NCBI RefSeq assembly: GCF_009765355.1
Contig: NZ_VTHK01000001.1
Coordinates: forward strand, 124,001-188,000
Direction of reading: 5' to 3'
DNA length: 64,000 bases
From: Amycolatopsis anabasis
GTDB lineage: Bacteria; Actinomycetota; Actinomycetes; Mycobacteriales; Pseudonocardiaceae
Every line of letters starts with the position of its first letter. The first letter of the stretch is position 1. Under the pieces are notes generated by a model. It was not told where the DNA came from. It did no database searches and saw only the letters and a list, made by a program, of their open reading frames with translations. Positions 40,632 through 48,632 of this stretch are shown in pieces. The position numbers and the translations under genes were made by a program.

Positions 40632-41333
40632 TCAGTTCTGGCTGATCCACTGACCGGTCGCCGAGTCGATCTTGGCGACGCCCTCGACGGTGTCGTGGCC
40701 GCCCCCGCCCCAGACCGCGTCGCTGTCCGCGGCCGGTGCGGCGTCGCCACCCACCACGCCGCTGGCGCCCGGGACCTCGGTCCACTCGCCGTCGCCGGTG
40801 TGGTTGTAGGTGTGCGTCTCGCCGTCCGGCGTGATGATCGTCTGGACGTCGGCCTTCCCGTCGCCGTCGACGTCGGTGAACATCCGGGTGTTGCCCTCGG
40901 AGTCCTCCACGACCGCGGTGTCGTTGGTGCCGTCGTGGTTGGAGTCCACCGTGGCCGGGCCGACGTTGACGTCCCCCTCCCGCATGTCCGCGGTGATCCC
41001 GCCGCTGGAGCTGGTCTGGGAGTCGGTGCTGTCCTGGCCACCGCCGTCGGTGGCGATCCAGTCGCCGCTGGCCTCGTCGAACCGCGCGCTCTCCAGGACG
41101 TTGCCCTGTGCGTCGATGTGCAGGTACTGGTCGGCGTCACCATCACCGTCGGTGTCGGTGTACCCGGTGATCGTGCCGTCCTCGTTCTCGATGCGCACGG
41201 TGTCGTTGGTGCCGTCTTCGTCGATGTCGAAGTTCACCTGCGCGGTGTACTCCTGACCCTCGACGGTGACTTCCATCTCACCCGAGGCGCCCGTGTCGGT
41301 GGTTTCCGTGCCGCCACTCTCGTCGACCCACAC
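40632..41333 (-). CDS. DUF6802-like acidic protein with calcium-loop-type repeats
   Basis: 233 residues from GTG 41333 with AAAGAGGGGG upstream. Four Asp-rich loops recur: DIDEDGTNDTV, TDTDGDGDADQ, DSNHDGTNDTA, DVDGDGKADV, each D-x-D-x-D-G-x-x-D, as in dockerin/EF-hand or thrombospondin-3-like calcium loops. The rest is Gly/Thr/Ser/Asp-rich with almost no hydrophobic stretch. No signal peptide is seen. The DUF6802 name is from memory. 92 bp lie between it and the dynamin operon, so it may be the last gene of that operon or have its own promoter. Confidence 0.7.
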   Translation of the reverse strand: MWVDESGGTETTDTGASGEMEVTVEGQEYTAQVNFDIDEDGTNDTVRIENEDGTITGYTDTDGDGDADQYLHIDAQGNVLESARFDEASGDWIATDGGGQDSTDSQTSSSGGITADMREGDVNVGPATVDSNHDGTNDTAVVEDSEGNTRMFTDVDGDGKADVQTIITPDGETHTYNHTGDGEWTEVPGASGVVGGDAAPAADSDAVWGGGGHDTVEGVAKIDSATGQWISQN

Positions 41334-41425
41334 GCCGAACTCCCCCTCTTTGAGGCTCTCCGTTTGCGCTGTCGAGAATTATGACTCACCGTAGGCCGGT
41401 TCGGTTCCCGTGCACAACCGATCCG

Positions 41426-41965
41426 CTAGCTGGGCAACCCGGTAGTGGAGAGGAAGCCTTGGTGGCACCACCGCTCGCCCTTCCAGTCCAGCGCGAGCAT
41501 CAGCTTCGACTCCGGGCGCGAACCGCGCTGGGTGTAGTGGAGCAGCACGTAAGCCGAGGTCCCGCCCTCGCTCTGCTTCTCCACCCGCAGGATGCGCACC
41601 GACTTCTGGTTCAGCCCGGCGAGCCAGTCCTGCTTCTCCTTGTCGGTCGGCGCGTCGCACAGCACGTTGGCCATCGCGTTGACGTCCCGGCTGTTGACCG
41701 CGTCGGCGTAGGCCTGCGCGACCGGCACCGGATCGGAGTCCGGTCCCGAGTCGCCGAGCAGCAGGATCACCGCGGCCGCGCCACCGCCGAGCAGGACCAC
41801 CAAGCCGATCACCAGGCCGATGATGAGCCCGGTGTTGCTCTTCTTCGGCGGCGGACCGTAGCCGTACGGCCCCGGCTGCCGGCCGTAGTAGGGCTGGCCG
41901 CCCGGTTGCTGACCGTACGGCGGTTGCTGGCCGTACGGTCCCGGCTGACCTGGCGGATAAGTCAT
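41426..41965 (-). CDS. Proline-rich single-span membrane protein with an outside NTF2-like domain
   Basis: 179 residues. Residues 1-40 form a Pro/Gly/Tyr/Gln-rich repeat (GQQPPYGQQPGGQPYYGRQP), then KK and a TM segment (NTGLIIGLVIGLVVLLGGGAAAVILLL), then an outside part of about 100 residues (VPVAQAYADAVNSRDVNAMANVLC ... LDWKGERWCHQGF) that resembles NTF2-like/DUF4878 domains. The two Cys (CDAPTD, RWCHQG) may form a disulphide. It starts 4 bp after the dynamin-like gene stops, so it belongs to that operon. Confidence 0.75.
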   Translation of the reverse strand: MTYPPGQPGPYGQQPPYGQQPGGQPYYGRQPGPYGYGPPPKKSNTGLIIGLVIGLVVLLGGGAAAVILLLGDSGPDSDPVPVAQAYADAVNSRDVNAMANVLCDAPTDKEKQDWLAGLNQKSVRILRVEKQSEGGTSAYVLLHYTQRGSRPESKLMLALDWKGERWCHQGFLSTTGLPS

Positions 41966-41969
41966 CGGT

Positions 41970-43814
41970 TCACCCCTGGTCGCGCAGCGTGCGGATCCGG
42001 GCAAGCAGCGCTTCGGCCCGATCCCGGCCCTCGGCGACCTCCTTGAGCCGCTTGCCGACCACGGCGAGCTGCTTCGCCCGTTCCTGGGCGCCCATCTTGA
42101 TGGCCTTGTCGACTTCCTTCAGTTCGGCCTCGATCGCGTCGATGCGCCGGCCGAGCGCTTCGTCGAGGGCCAGCGACAACTGCTGTTCGGCTTCGATCAG
42201 CTGCTCGGCGACGAGCTGGTCCAGGGTGGACCGGGCGTCCGCGATCGATTCGACGAGCCACTGCTTCAGGTGCTGCTTGTCGGCCGCGTGCCGCCGGGTC
42301 CGCGCCATCCACCAGCCCGCGCCGAGGCCGATGATGATCGTCGCCGGGAGCACCACCGGGTTGAGGATCGCCACCCCGGCCAGCGGCAGCGCGGCGACCT
42401 TGCCCGCGCCGACCCCGCCGGAGACCCCCATGAACACCAGCAGCTTGTCCTCGGCGGTCGGCGGGCGCTTGTCCGGCGGCCGCAGCACCACGGGCGGCCC
42501 GCCGGCGCGGGCGAACTGGGCGCGGATGACGTCGAGTTCCTCGGCCGAGAACAGTTCGGCCAGCGCGACGTTGGTGACCTGGTTGAGCCGTTCGGCCAGC
42601 GCGACCGAGACCTGGTGCGAGATGCTCTGCAGCGCGAGGTCCACCTGCTGCGGCAGTTCGGCGAGCTGGTCGCGCTTCGCCGCGTCGATCCGCTGCCGGA
42701 AGTGGGCCTGCGCGTCACGCATCTGGCGGGCGCCCTCGTGCCCGATCTCGACCCGGGTCCGCTGGATCTCCCCGCGGAGCTTGAGCTGCCACCCGCGGGT
42801 CGACGACCGGCGCTCGGCGGTCAGGACGTCCCGGCGCTCGCGCAGCGATTCGGCCTCGGCCTCGCCCGAGGACAGCGCGCGGCGCTCGCCGAGAAGTTTC
42901 GTGTGCTGCTCGCCGAGCGCGCTGGACAGCGCCCGCAGCGTATTGGCCTCGCCGAGCATCGCCGACCGGCCGACGAGCAGTTCCTGCAGGGCGCCCTGCA
43001 ACTGGGCCACCCCGGACCGTTCCCGCAGCATGGCGGCGGCCTGCTCGTTCGGTGCCTTGGCCGCCATCTCGAACATGCGCGCGGAAACCGGATGGATCAT
43101 CGCGTCGGCGAACCGGGGCGCGTGTTCGGCGAGCAGGCGGCGGTCGGCTTCCAGGATCTCCCGCCAGCCGCGGAACTGATCGGTCTTCGACAGCGCGAAC
43201 AGCACGGTCTCGACCCGGTCGCCCATGTTGCGCAGGAACTGCAGTTCGGTCGAGGTGAAGGGGGCGGAGGCGTCCACCACGAAGAGCAGGGCGGTCGCGT
43301 TGGCCGCGGCCTCCATCGCGAGCTCGCCGTGCACCGAGTCCAGTCCGCCGACTCCCGGAGTATCCACAATGGACAGACGTTCCAGGAGCGGGATGGGGCC
43401 GCTCACCTCGACGTACCGCGGCGGGAGCTGGCCTTCCGGCAGCTCGTGCGACGCGGACACCCAGCGGACGAGTTCCTCGAGCGGAACCGCGACCGGCGCG
43501 AGCTGACCGGGATAGCACGCCTGCGCGGCCCACTGCTCGGCGTGCGCGAAGGCGAGGTAGGTGGCGGTGGCGACGTCCGCGTCGACCGGGGACAACCCCG
43601 GCGTGGCGAGCAGGGCGTTCACCAGCGAGCTCTTGCCCCGGTTGGTTTCCCCGACCACGACCACCGACGGCAGTTTCGGCCGGGTGCGGCGGATGTCCTC
43701 CACCCAGGCGGCGGCCCGCGGATCGGCGTCGCGCAGCAGCGCGAGCAGGGCTTCGCGGGCCTGTTTGACCTGGGCGGGCAGGCCGAGACCGCGGACCGAG
43801 GAGGGGGCGCTCAC
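41970..43814 (-). CDS. Dynamin-like GTPase with C-terminal membrane hairpin (DLP-2)
   Basis: 614 residues. P-loop GETNRGKSS at 55-63, switch I ATATY with TATYLAFAHAEQW, switch II LSIVDTPGVGGLDS, G4 ALSKTDQ. After the GTPase domain come long helical stretches (LRALSSALGEQHTKLLGERRALSSGEAE and REIQRTRVEIGHEGARQ) and two hydrophobic segments at about 465-510 (VFMGVSGGVGAGKVAALPLAGVAILNPVVLPATIIIGLGAG), the typical paddle of bacterial dynamins such as IniA. A final long helix follows. Probably membrane-fusing or -repairing. Second GTPase of the operon. Confidence 0.85.
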   Translation of the reverse strand: MSAPSSVRGLGLPAQVKQAREALLALLRDADPRAAAWVEDIRRTRPKLPSVVVVGETNRGKSSLVNALLATPGLSPVDADVATATYLAFAHAEQWAAQACYPGQLAPVAVPLEELVRWVSASHELPEGQLPPRYVEVSGPIPLLERLSIVDTPGVGGLDSVHGELAMEAAANATALLFVVDASAPFTSTELQFLRNMGDRVETVLFALSKTDQFRGWREILEADRRLLAEHAPRFADAMIHPVSARMFEMAAKAPNEQAAAMLRERSGVAQLQGALQELLVGRSAMLGEANTLRALSSALGEQHTKLLGERRALSSGEAEAESLRERRDVLTAERRSSTRGWQLKLRGEIQRTRVEIGHEGARQMRDAQAHFRQRIDAAKRDQLAELPQQVDLALQSISHQVSVALAERLNQVTNVALAELFSAEELDVIRAQFARAGGPPVVLRPPDKRPPTAEDKLLVFMGVSGGVGAGKVAALPLAGVAILNPVVLPATIIIGLGAGWWMARTRRHAADKQHLKQWLVESIADARSTLDQLVAEQLIEAEQQLSLALDEALGRRIDAIEAELKEVDKAIKMGAQERAKQLAVVGKRLKEVAEGRDRAEALLARIRTLRDQG

Positions 43815-43826
43815 AATTGTGAAACC

Positions 43827-44345
43827 CTAGCCCAATCTGCTCGCGCGCAGCGTGTACACCGTGACAATCGGGGCCCGCAGCAGGCGGTCGCCCTCGGCGA
43901 AGCCGACCACCTCGGTCTCCGCGACGACCCCGTCCAGCGCCGCGTCCTCGGTCTCCACCGCGCCCCCCGCTTCGTGCCGGGCCGGGTCGAACCGCTGGCC
44001 GTCCGGGCGCAGCGCGGTCACCCCGATTCCGGCGAGTCCTTGTTCGATGCGCTCGACCACCCCGCCGCTGCGCGCCCGATCCAGCGCGTAGAGGCAGAGC
44101 TGGATCAGCGCCTGGCGGTCGGCCAGCGCCTGTTCGAGGGAGCCGGGACCGGCCGGGGCGAGTGCGGGTACGGGTTCCACACCGGGTTTCGACGCGCCGG
44201 TGTCCGGATCGGTTCCGGGTTCGCCCGCTTCGGATTCCGCTTCGGTCTCGGCGGCCAGTTCGGCGATGACCCTGGCCGGGATCTGCCCGGTCGGCTCGTC
44301 GTCCGGATTCTCGTCCGGCGCGTCCCTGCGGAACCACGCAGCCAC
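43827..44345 (-). CDS. GrpE-like protein
   Basis: 172 residues. An acidic, low-complexity N-terminal half (ETEAESEAGEPGTDPDTG), a helical stretch at 70-103, then residues 105-170 read like the beta-wing domain of GrpE: GVTALRPDGQRFDPARHEAGG, ALDGVVAETEVVGFAEGDRLLRAPIVTV, where the FDP-x-x-HEA pattern and G-x-x-L-R-P/A-x-V end are characteristic. The coiled-coil handle is shortened. A true GrpE needs a DnaK partner; none is near. It lies 12 bp before DLP-2, so it may be a nucleotide-exchange-like or adaptor protein for it. Confidence 0.7.
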   Translation of the reverse strand: MAAWFRRDAPDENPDDEPTGQIPARVIAELAAETEAESEAGEPGTDPDTGASKPGVEPVPALAPAGPGSLEQALADRQALIQLCLYALDRARSGGVVERIEQGLAGIGVTALRPDGQRFDPARHEAGGAVETEDAALDGVVAETEVVGFAEGDRLLRAPIVTVYTLRASRLG

Positions 44346-44348
44346 CCG

Positions 44349-44945
44349 TCACCGCCCCTGCAGGAATCTGGTCAGGACCAACCGAAGTATGGGCAGTTGC
44401 CCGGAGAGTGTGAAGTCCGGGTCCATGCTCGCCCGCGAGTACAGCGCGTCGACGAGCGTCACGATCCAGGTCGCGGCCGTGGCGGGGTCGAGGTCCTGGT
44501 CGATCCGGTGCTGCGCGGCCGCCCGCCGGAGCAGTCCGGCCAGGCCCTCGCGCAGGGCGTGGTCGTTGCGGGTGATCAGCGCGGCGAACTCGGGGTCCCG
44601 CCCGGCTTGCGCCACGGCCTCGACCGCGAGCCCGGCCACCGCGGGATCGGCGAGCGGGGCGGTCAGGAAATCGACCAGGTCCAGGATCGCCGCCCACGGG
44701 TCCGCGGCGTTCCCGGCTTCCGCGATCTTCCGGGCGGTCTCCTCGCCGTCGAGTTCGAAGACCGCCCGGAAGATCGCCCGCTTGCTGGGGAAGTAGTGGA
44801 ACAGGCTGCCCGTGCTGATCCCGGCCGCGGTGCGGATCTCGGCGGTCGTGGTCTTCTCGAAACCCTTGCGCGCGAAGCAGACCGCGGCCGCCTCGACGAT
44901 GTGGCGGCGCCGGGCCTCGTGCCGGACCGGATCGACGGTGCGCAC
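44349..44945 (-). CDS. TetR-family regulator inside the dynamin operon
   Basis: 198 residues from GTG 44945. HTH: RHIVEAAAVCFARKGFEKT, AEIRTAAGISTGSLFHYFPSKRAIFRAVF. Its start lies 3 bp after the YqeB-like gene and its stop 3 bp before the GrpE-like gene, so it is translated with them. An autoregulated control gene inside the operon fits. Its ligand domain is helical and generic. Confidence 0.85.
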   Translation of the reverse strand: MRTVDPVRHEARRRHIVEAAAVCFARKGFEKTTTAEIRTAAGISTGSLFHYFPSKRAIFRAVFELDGEETARKIAEAGNAADPWAAILDLVDFLTAPLADPAVAGLAVEAVAQAGRDPEFAALITRNDHALREGLAGLLRRAAAQHRIDQDLDPATAATWIVTLVDALYSRASMDPDFTLSGQLPILRLVLTRFLQGR

Positions 44946-44948
44946 GCG

Positions 44949-45671
44949 CTAGTTCTGCTTGGCCAACCGGTAGTACTGGCGCTTGTTGTCGTCGCGCACC
45001 ACGACGCCGAGCTTGACCAGTTCGCGGCGCATCTCCGCCGCCTCGTCGGTTTCGCGCTTCTCCTGCGCCCGCTTGCGGGCCTTGAGCAACGCGTTCGCCG
45101 AACCCGGGAGATCGGGGGTGTCCTCGACCCAGAGCTTGTACTCGCCCGCGTACGGATCGCCGCCGTCGTGCCACGGATACCCGTGCTCCCGGAAGACCTC
45201 GCGCAGCCGCTCGTTGTTCATCTCCCAGGTTTCGCGGGCCAGTTCCTCACCCGACTCGCCGAGGAACACGAGCTTCTTGCCGTCGAGGAAGACCGAGCTG
45301 ATCGCCGGGCGCTCGAGGTGGTTTTCGGTGTCCCCGCGCTTGAGGCCGACGCGCTCGGCGGAGATGGTGACGAAAAGCCGGTCCTGCGCCCAGAAGAACG
45401 CGAACACCAGCCCGGCGATCACACCGATGGCGATCGCGCCGAGGGTCCGCGCCGGTTCCGGGATCGAGTTGTACAGCTTGAGCGGGCCCTCGAAGGGAAC
45501 CCAGGGCAGGTTCACCACCCAGCCCGCGAGCAGCCGCAGCAGGTAACCCGCCACGGCTCCGAGCACCGGGCAGATGATCCACGAGCCGATCTGCACCCAC
45601 TTGGGCTCCGCCACGGTTGTTTCTGTTCCGGCCTGACCCGTCATCTGCGTCCCCGAACTGTCGGCCTGCAT
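44949..45671 (-). CDS. YqeB-like two-span membrane protein with PH-type domain
   Basis: 240 residues. Two TM segments (WIICPVLGAVAGYLLRLLAGWVV and LGAIAIGVIAGLVFAFFWAQ), then a soluble domain with DRLFVTISAERVGLKRGDTENHLERPAISSVFLDGKKLVFLGESGEELARE, of the bacterial PH-like/YqeB pattern, and a C-terminal helical, charged tail (RAQEKRETDEAAEMRRELVKL). It may anchor the GTPases at the membrane. Follows DLP-1 by 69 bp. Confidence 0.75.
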   Translation of the reverse strand: MQADSSGTQMTGQAGTETTVAEPKWVQIGSWIICPVLGAVAGYLLRLLAGWVVNLPWVPFEGPLKLYNSIPEPARTLGAIAIGVIAGLVFAFFWAQDRLFVTISAERVGLKRGDTENHLERPAISSVFLDGKKLVFLGESGEELARETWEMNNERLREVFREHGYPWHDGGDPYAGEYKLWVEDTPDLPGSANALLKARKRAQEKRETDEAAEMRRELVKLGVVVRDDNKRQYYRLAKQN

Positions 45672-45740
45672 AGGGCCCCATTATTAGACCGCGCGCTCGG
45701 GCTAACAACCCGGGGTCGGGGTGGCACTGGGCGTAGCCAG

Positions 45741-47312
45741 TCAGTTCTCGCGGAGTTGTTGCCAGATGAGGAAGTAGGCGCGGTGCACGACGTGCGCGAC
45801 GCGGCTCTGCGCGGGTGTCGCGCCGAAGGAAGCGAACGAGCGCCACCAGCCCGCGCGCTCCAGCGCGAAGGCCGCGAGTTCGGGGCGGGGGCGGCCGGGC
45901 ATGCCCAGCTGGGCGCCGAGATCGGCGTTGCTGCCCACCCGCAGGACCTCTTCGACCAGGTCCTCGGGCATGTCGACCGCGCCGGAGGCGACCAGGGTGA
46001 GCGCCTCCAGCAGCCGGAGCTGGTGCGCCTCGGGTTTGGCCAGCAGCACCTCGATGGCGTCGTGCACGCGCTGGCGCTCGGCCGGGTCGCCGGACGCGTG
46101 CGCGAGCGCGGTCACCGAGGCGAGCGCGGCCGCCGCCTTGATGCCGTCCGCGCGCGCGGCGAACACCACGTTCAGGCGCGCCCGCACGGCGGCCAGGCCG
46201 GAGGCGTCGAGCAGGGTGCGGCGCAGGGCCCCCGCGGTGATCCGCGGTTCCGCCCGGATCGCGGTCACCGCCCGGCGAACGCCGTAGAGGTCGAGTTTCT
46301 CCAGCAGCCGCAGCCGGGTCCCGCTCGGCACCTCGCATTCCCAGCTGGTGAAGATGTCCGCCGAGAGCAACATCGTGTCCAGGATGTCGTCGTCCAATGT
46401 GGACAGTTGGCGGAGGGCTTCGGCGTCGGCCGAGGTGAAACCGCCGGACTCGGCGGATTCGGCGATCAGCCCGATGACCGGGAGCACGTCGGCCACCCGC
46501 GGTTTGAGCGTGGCGGCCTGCTTCTCGGCGAGGATCCGCGCGGCGGCCCACACCGGGTCCTCCGCCCCGTCGGCGCCCTCGACCGACTCCGGCGCGATGG
46601 TGTCCGCCTTGTTCAGCACGGCGATCGCGTTCACCGGGCCCGCCTCGCGGCTCGCCGTGGCGGCGGTGAACGCGGCCAGCGCCTGCTGGTCGTCGGCCCG
46701 GATGCCCTGGGTGACCACGTAGAGCACGGCCTCGGCGCCGGCGACCGCGTTGCGGGAGGTGTCGTCGAGCTCGTCGGAGCCTTCCTCGTCCTCGTCGTCC
46801 GCGCGGTGCTTGGCGGCGCCGAGCAGCTGCTCGGTCCGGGAGACCGACGCGGCGTCCAGCGAGCCGAGGCCCGGGGTGTCGATCACGGTCATGCCCTGCA
46901 GCACGGCGTTGGTCAGGTAGGCCTCGATGTGCGAGACCTCGGCGATGTCCACGCCCAGCTCGGCCGGGATCATCCCGTCCGGCGCGAACGGCAGCACCTG
47001 CTTGCGGCCGTCGTTGAAGACGACCTCGATCCGGTCGACCGTGCCGTACTGGAAGCGGGTGACCAGGCGGGTGCACTCGCCGACGTCGGTCGGCGCGACC
47101 CGGCGGCCGATCAGCGCGTTGACCAGGGTGGACTTCCCGGACTTGATCCGGCCGGCGACGGCCACCTGCAGCGGCGCGCCGAGCCGGCGCATGACCTCGG
47201 CGAACCCGGCGGCCGTGCGCGCGGAGACCTGCGGCTGCAGGCGCCGGCACAGGTTGGCGACCGAGACCGACAGCGGGCCAGCGAGGTGGCCCTGCTCCGT
47301 GGCTGCCGTCAC
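45741..47312 (-). CDS. Dynamin-like GTPase, IniC/IniA type (DLP-1)
   Basis: 523 residues from GTG 47312. P-loop GRIKSGKST at 54-62, switch I GECTRLVTRFQYG, switch II MTVIDTPGLGSLD, G4 AVLNKADTI. The middle part is helical (ADAEALRQLSTLDDDILD, SGLAAVRARLNVVFAARADG) without an obvious membrane hairpin, unlike DLP-2. The Lys-Ser-Gly-Lys loop and the LRLLEKLDLYGVRRAVTAIRA stretch recall mycobacterial IniC. First GTPase of the operon; its GTG lies in the stop codon of an upstream leader ORF. Bacterial dynamins often work as unequal pairs, as here. Confidence 0.85.
   Translation of the reverse strand: MTAATEQGHLAGPLSVSVANLCRRLQPQVSARTAAGFAEVMRRLGAPLQVAVAGRIKSGKSTLVNALIGRRVAPTDVGECTRLVTRFQYGTVDRIEVVFNDGRKQVLPFAPDGMIPAELGVDIAEVSHIEAYLTNAVLQGMTVIDTPGLGSLDAASVSRTEQLLGAAKHRADDEDEEGSDELDDTSRNAVAGAEAVLYVVTQGIRADDQQALAAFTAATASREAGPVNAIAVLNKADTIAPESVEGADGAEDPVWAAARILAEKQAATLKPRVADVLPVIGLIAESAESGGFTSADAEALRQLSTLDDDILDTMLLSADIFTSWECEVPSGTRLRLLEKLDLYGVRRAVTAIRAEPRITAGALRRTLLDASGLAAVRARLNVVFAARADGIKAAAALASVTALAHASGDPAERQRVHDAIEVLLAKPEAHQLRLLEALTLVASGAVDMPEDLVEEVLRVGSNADLGAQLGMPGRPRPELAAFALERAGWWRSFASFGATPAQSRVAHVVHRAYFLIWQQLREN
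46392..46406. repeat. Dispersed dyad GTCCAATGTGGACAG
   Basis: A strict copy inside the DLP-1 dynamin gene (QLSTLDDD on the minus strand, with ACA and TTG codons). Confidence 0.55.
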
Positions 47313-47365
47313 GAGTCCGTGCCCTCCCGTCGAACCGCGTCCTTCCCCGGCGTGAATCGTGCCAT
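47309..47365 (-). CDS. 18-codon leader ORF overlapping the DLP-1 start
   Basis: MARFTPGKDAVRREGTDS, ATG 47365, with GGAGG nine bases upstream (47375-47379). Its TGA overlaps the GTG of DLP-1 (GTGA), the coupling style used throughout the window. A longer version starting at ATG 47374 is too close to the GGAGG. It is either a translational-coupling leader or a vestige; peptide function is not implied. Confidence 0.5.
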   Translation of the reverse strand: MARFTPGKDAVRREGTDS

Positions 47366-47444
47366 GAGTGTCATCCTCCGGTCGCACCCAGCGTGCTACC
47401 GCCGGGCGACGCGGGACCGGCGGCGCCGGACATAGGCTGCTGGC

Positions 47445-48632
47445 GTGCGACGGCTGAGTCTCTGGATGCGGGCGCACCCGATGGTCGGCGACAGCCTCAT
47501 CGCGGTGACGCTCGCCCTGTTCGACCTGCTGTTGCTGGTCGGAGACGCGGTCGAGGATGAACCGCCGCTGCCCGCCTGGTACGTCACGCTGCCGCTGGGC
47601 ATCGCGATCGTGACGCCGCTGGTGTTCCGGCGGAAGTACCCGCTGACGGCCGCGTACCTGGTGCTGCTGGTCGGGGTGCCGCACAGCGTCCTGAAGCTCG
47701 GGGTCGCGAGCTTCCTCGGCGGGGCGATCATGGTGTACACGGTGGTCGTCTACGCCGGGCGGCGGCGCGGCGCGCTCTACCTCGTCGCGACGTTCGTGGT
47801 CAGCGGCGTGCAACTGATGCTGGACACCCCGAACGACCTGCCCGCCGAGGCGCTGATGCTCGGGCTGACCCTGGCGTTCTGCTGGGTGCTCGGGGAGTTC
47901 GTCGGCGCGCGGCGCGCGTACCACGCGGAAGTGGAGGCCAGGTTGCACCTGCTGGAGACCGAACGGGACCAGGCGACCCGGCTCGCCGTCGGCGAGGAAC
48001 GCGGCCGCATCGCGCGCGAACTGCACGACGTGGTGGCGCACGCGGTCAGCGTCATGGTGGTGCAGGCGGACGGCGCCTCGTACGCGATCCGGTCGAATCC
48101 CGAACTCGCGGAACGGGCGGTGCGGACCATTTCCGAGACCGGGCGGGAGGCGCTGGCCGAACTGCGGCGGCTGCTGGACGTCCTGCGCAACGACCACGCC
48201 CAGGGGGAGCCGCGGGTGCCGCAGCCGGGGGCCGATTCGCTCGCCGAACTCGCCGACCGGGTCCGCGCGGCGGGGGTGCCGGTGCGGCTCGACCTGGAAG
48301 GCTCGCTGACCGGGCTGCCCGCCGGGGTGTCGCTCGGGGTGTACCGGATCGTGCAGGAATCGCTGACGAACACGCTGAAACACGCCGGCCGGGGCGCGCG
48401 GGCCGAGGTGCGGATCCGGCAGGACGGGGAAGTGGTGGACGTCGAGGTCACCGACGACGGCGGGGGCCGCTCCCCGGCGCTGATCCCGGCGACCGGGCCG
48501 ATGCCCGGCGGGAACGGGCTGATCGGGATGCGGGAACGGGCGCACGTGTTCGGCGGCTCGCTGGAGGTGGGCCCCCGACCGGGTGGCGGGTGGCGGGTGC
48601 ACGCCACGTTGCCGGTTAGGTTGGCGCCGTGA
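47445..48632 (+). CDS. NarL-partner sensor histidine kinase (HPK7 type)
   Basis: 395 residues from GTG 47445. Five or so N-terminal TM segments (SLIAVTLALFDLLLLVGDAV ... ALMLGLTLAFCWVLGEFVGA), the DHp motif ARELHDVVAHAVSVMVVQADGAS with phospho-His, and a catalytic domain with YRIVQESLTNTLKHAG (N-box), DDGGGRSP and GNGLIGMRERAHVFGG. Its stop overlaps the response regulator start (TGATG). The signal is probably membrane-linked, as there is no large outside loop. Confidence 0.92.
   Translation: MRRLSLWMRAHPMVGDSLIAVTLALFDLLLLVGDAVEDEPPLPAWYVTLPLGIAIVTPLVFRRKYPLTAAYLVLLVGVPHSVLKLGVASFLGGAIMVYTVVVYAGRRRGALYLVATFVVSGVQLMLDTPNDLPAEALMLGLTLAFCWVLGEFVGARRAYHAEVEARLHLLETERDQATRLAVGEERGRIARELHDVVAHAVSVMVVQADGASYAIRSNPELAERAVRTISETGREALAELRRLLDVLRNDHAQGEPRVPQPGADSLAELADRVRAAGVPVRLDLEGSLTGLPAGVSLGVYRIVQESLTNTLKHAGRGARAEVRIRQDGEVVDVEVTDDGGGRSPALIPATGPMPGGNGLIGMRERAHVFGGSLEVGPRPGGGWRVHATLPVRLAP

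Noticed and set aside
42270..47435. A continuous open frame of 1721 codons on the + strand through the dynamin operon.
   Set aside because: It is the antisense shadow of high-GC genes; composition is Arg/Gly/Pro/Ala-rich, without domains, while the minus strand has P-loops and ribosome-binding sites.
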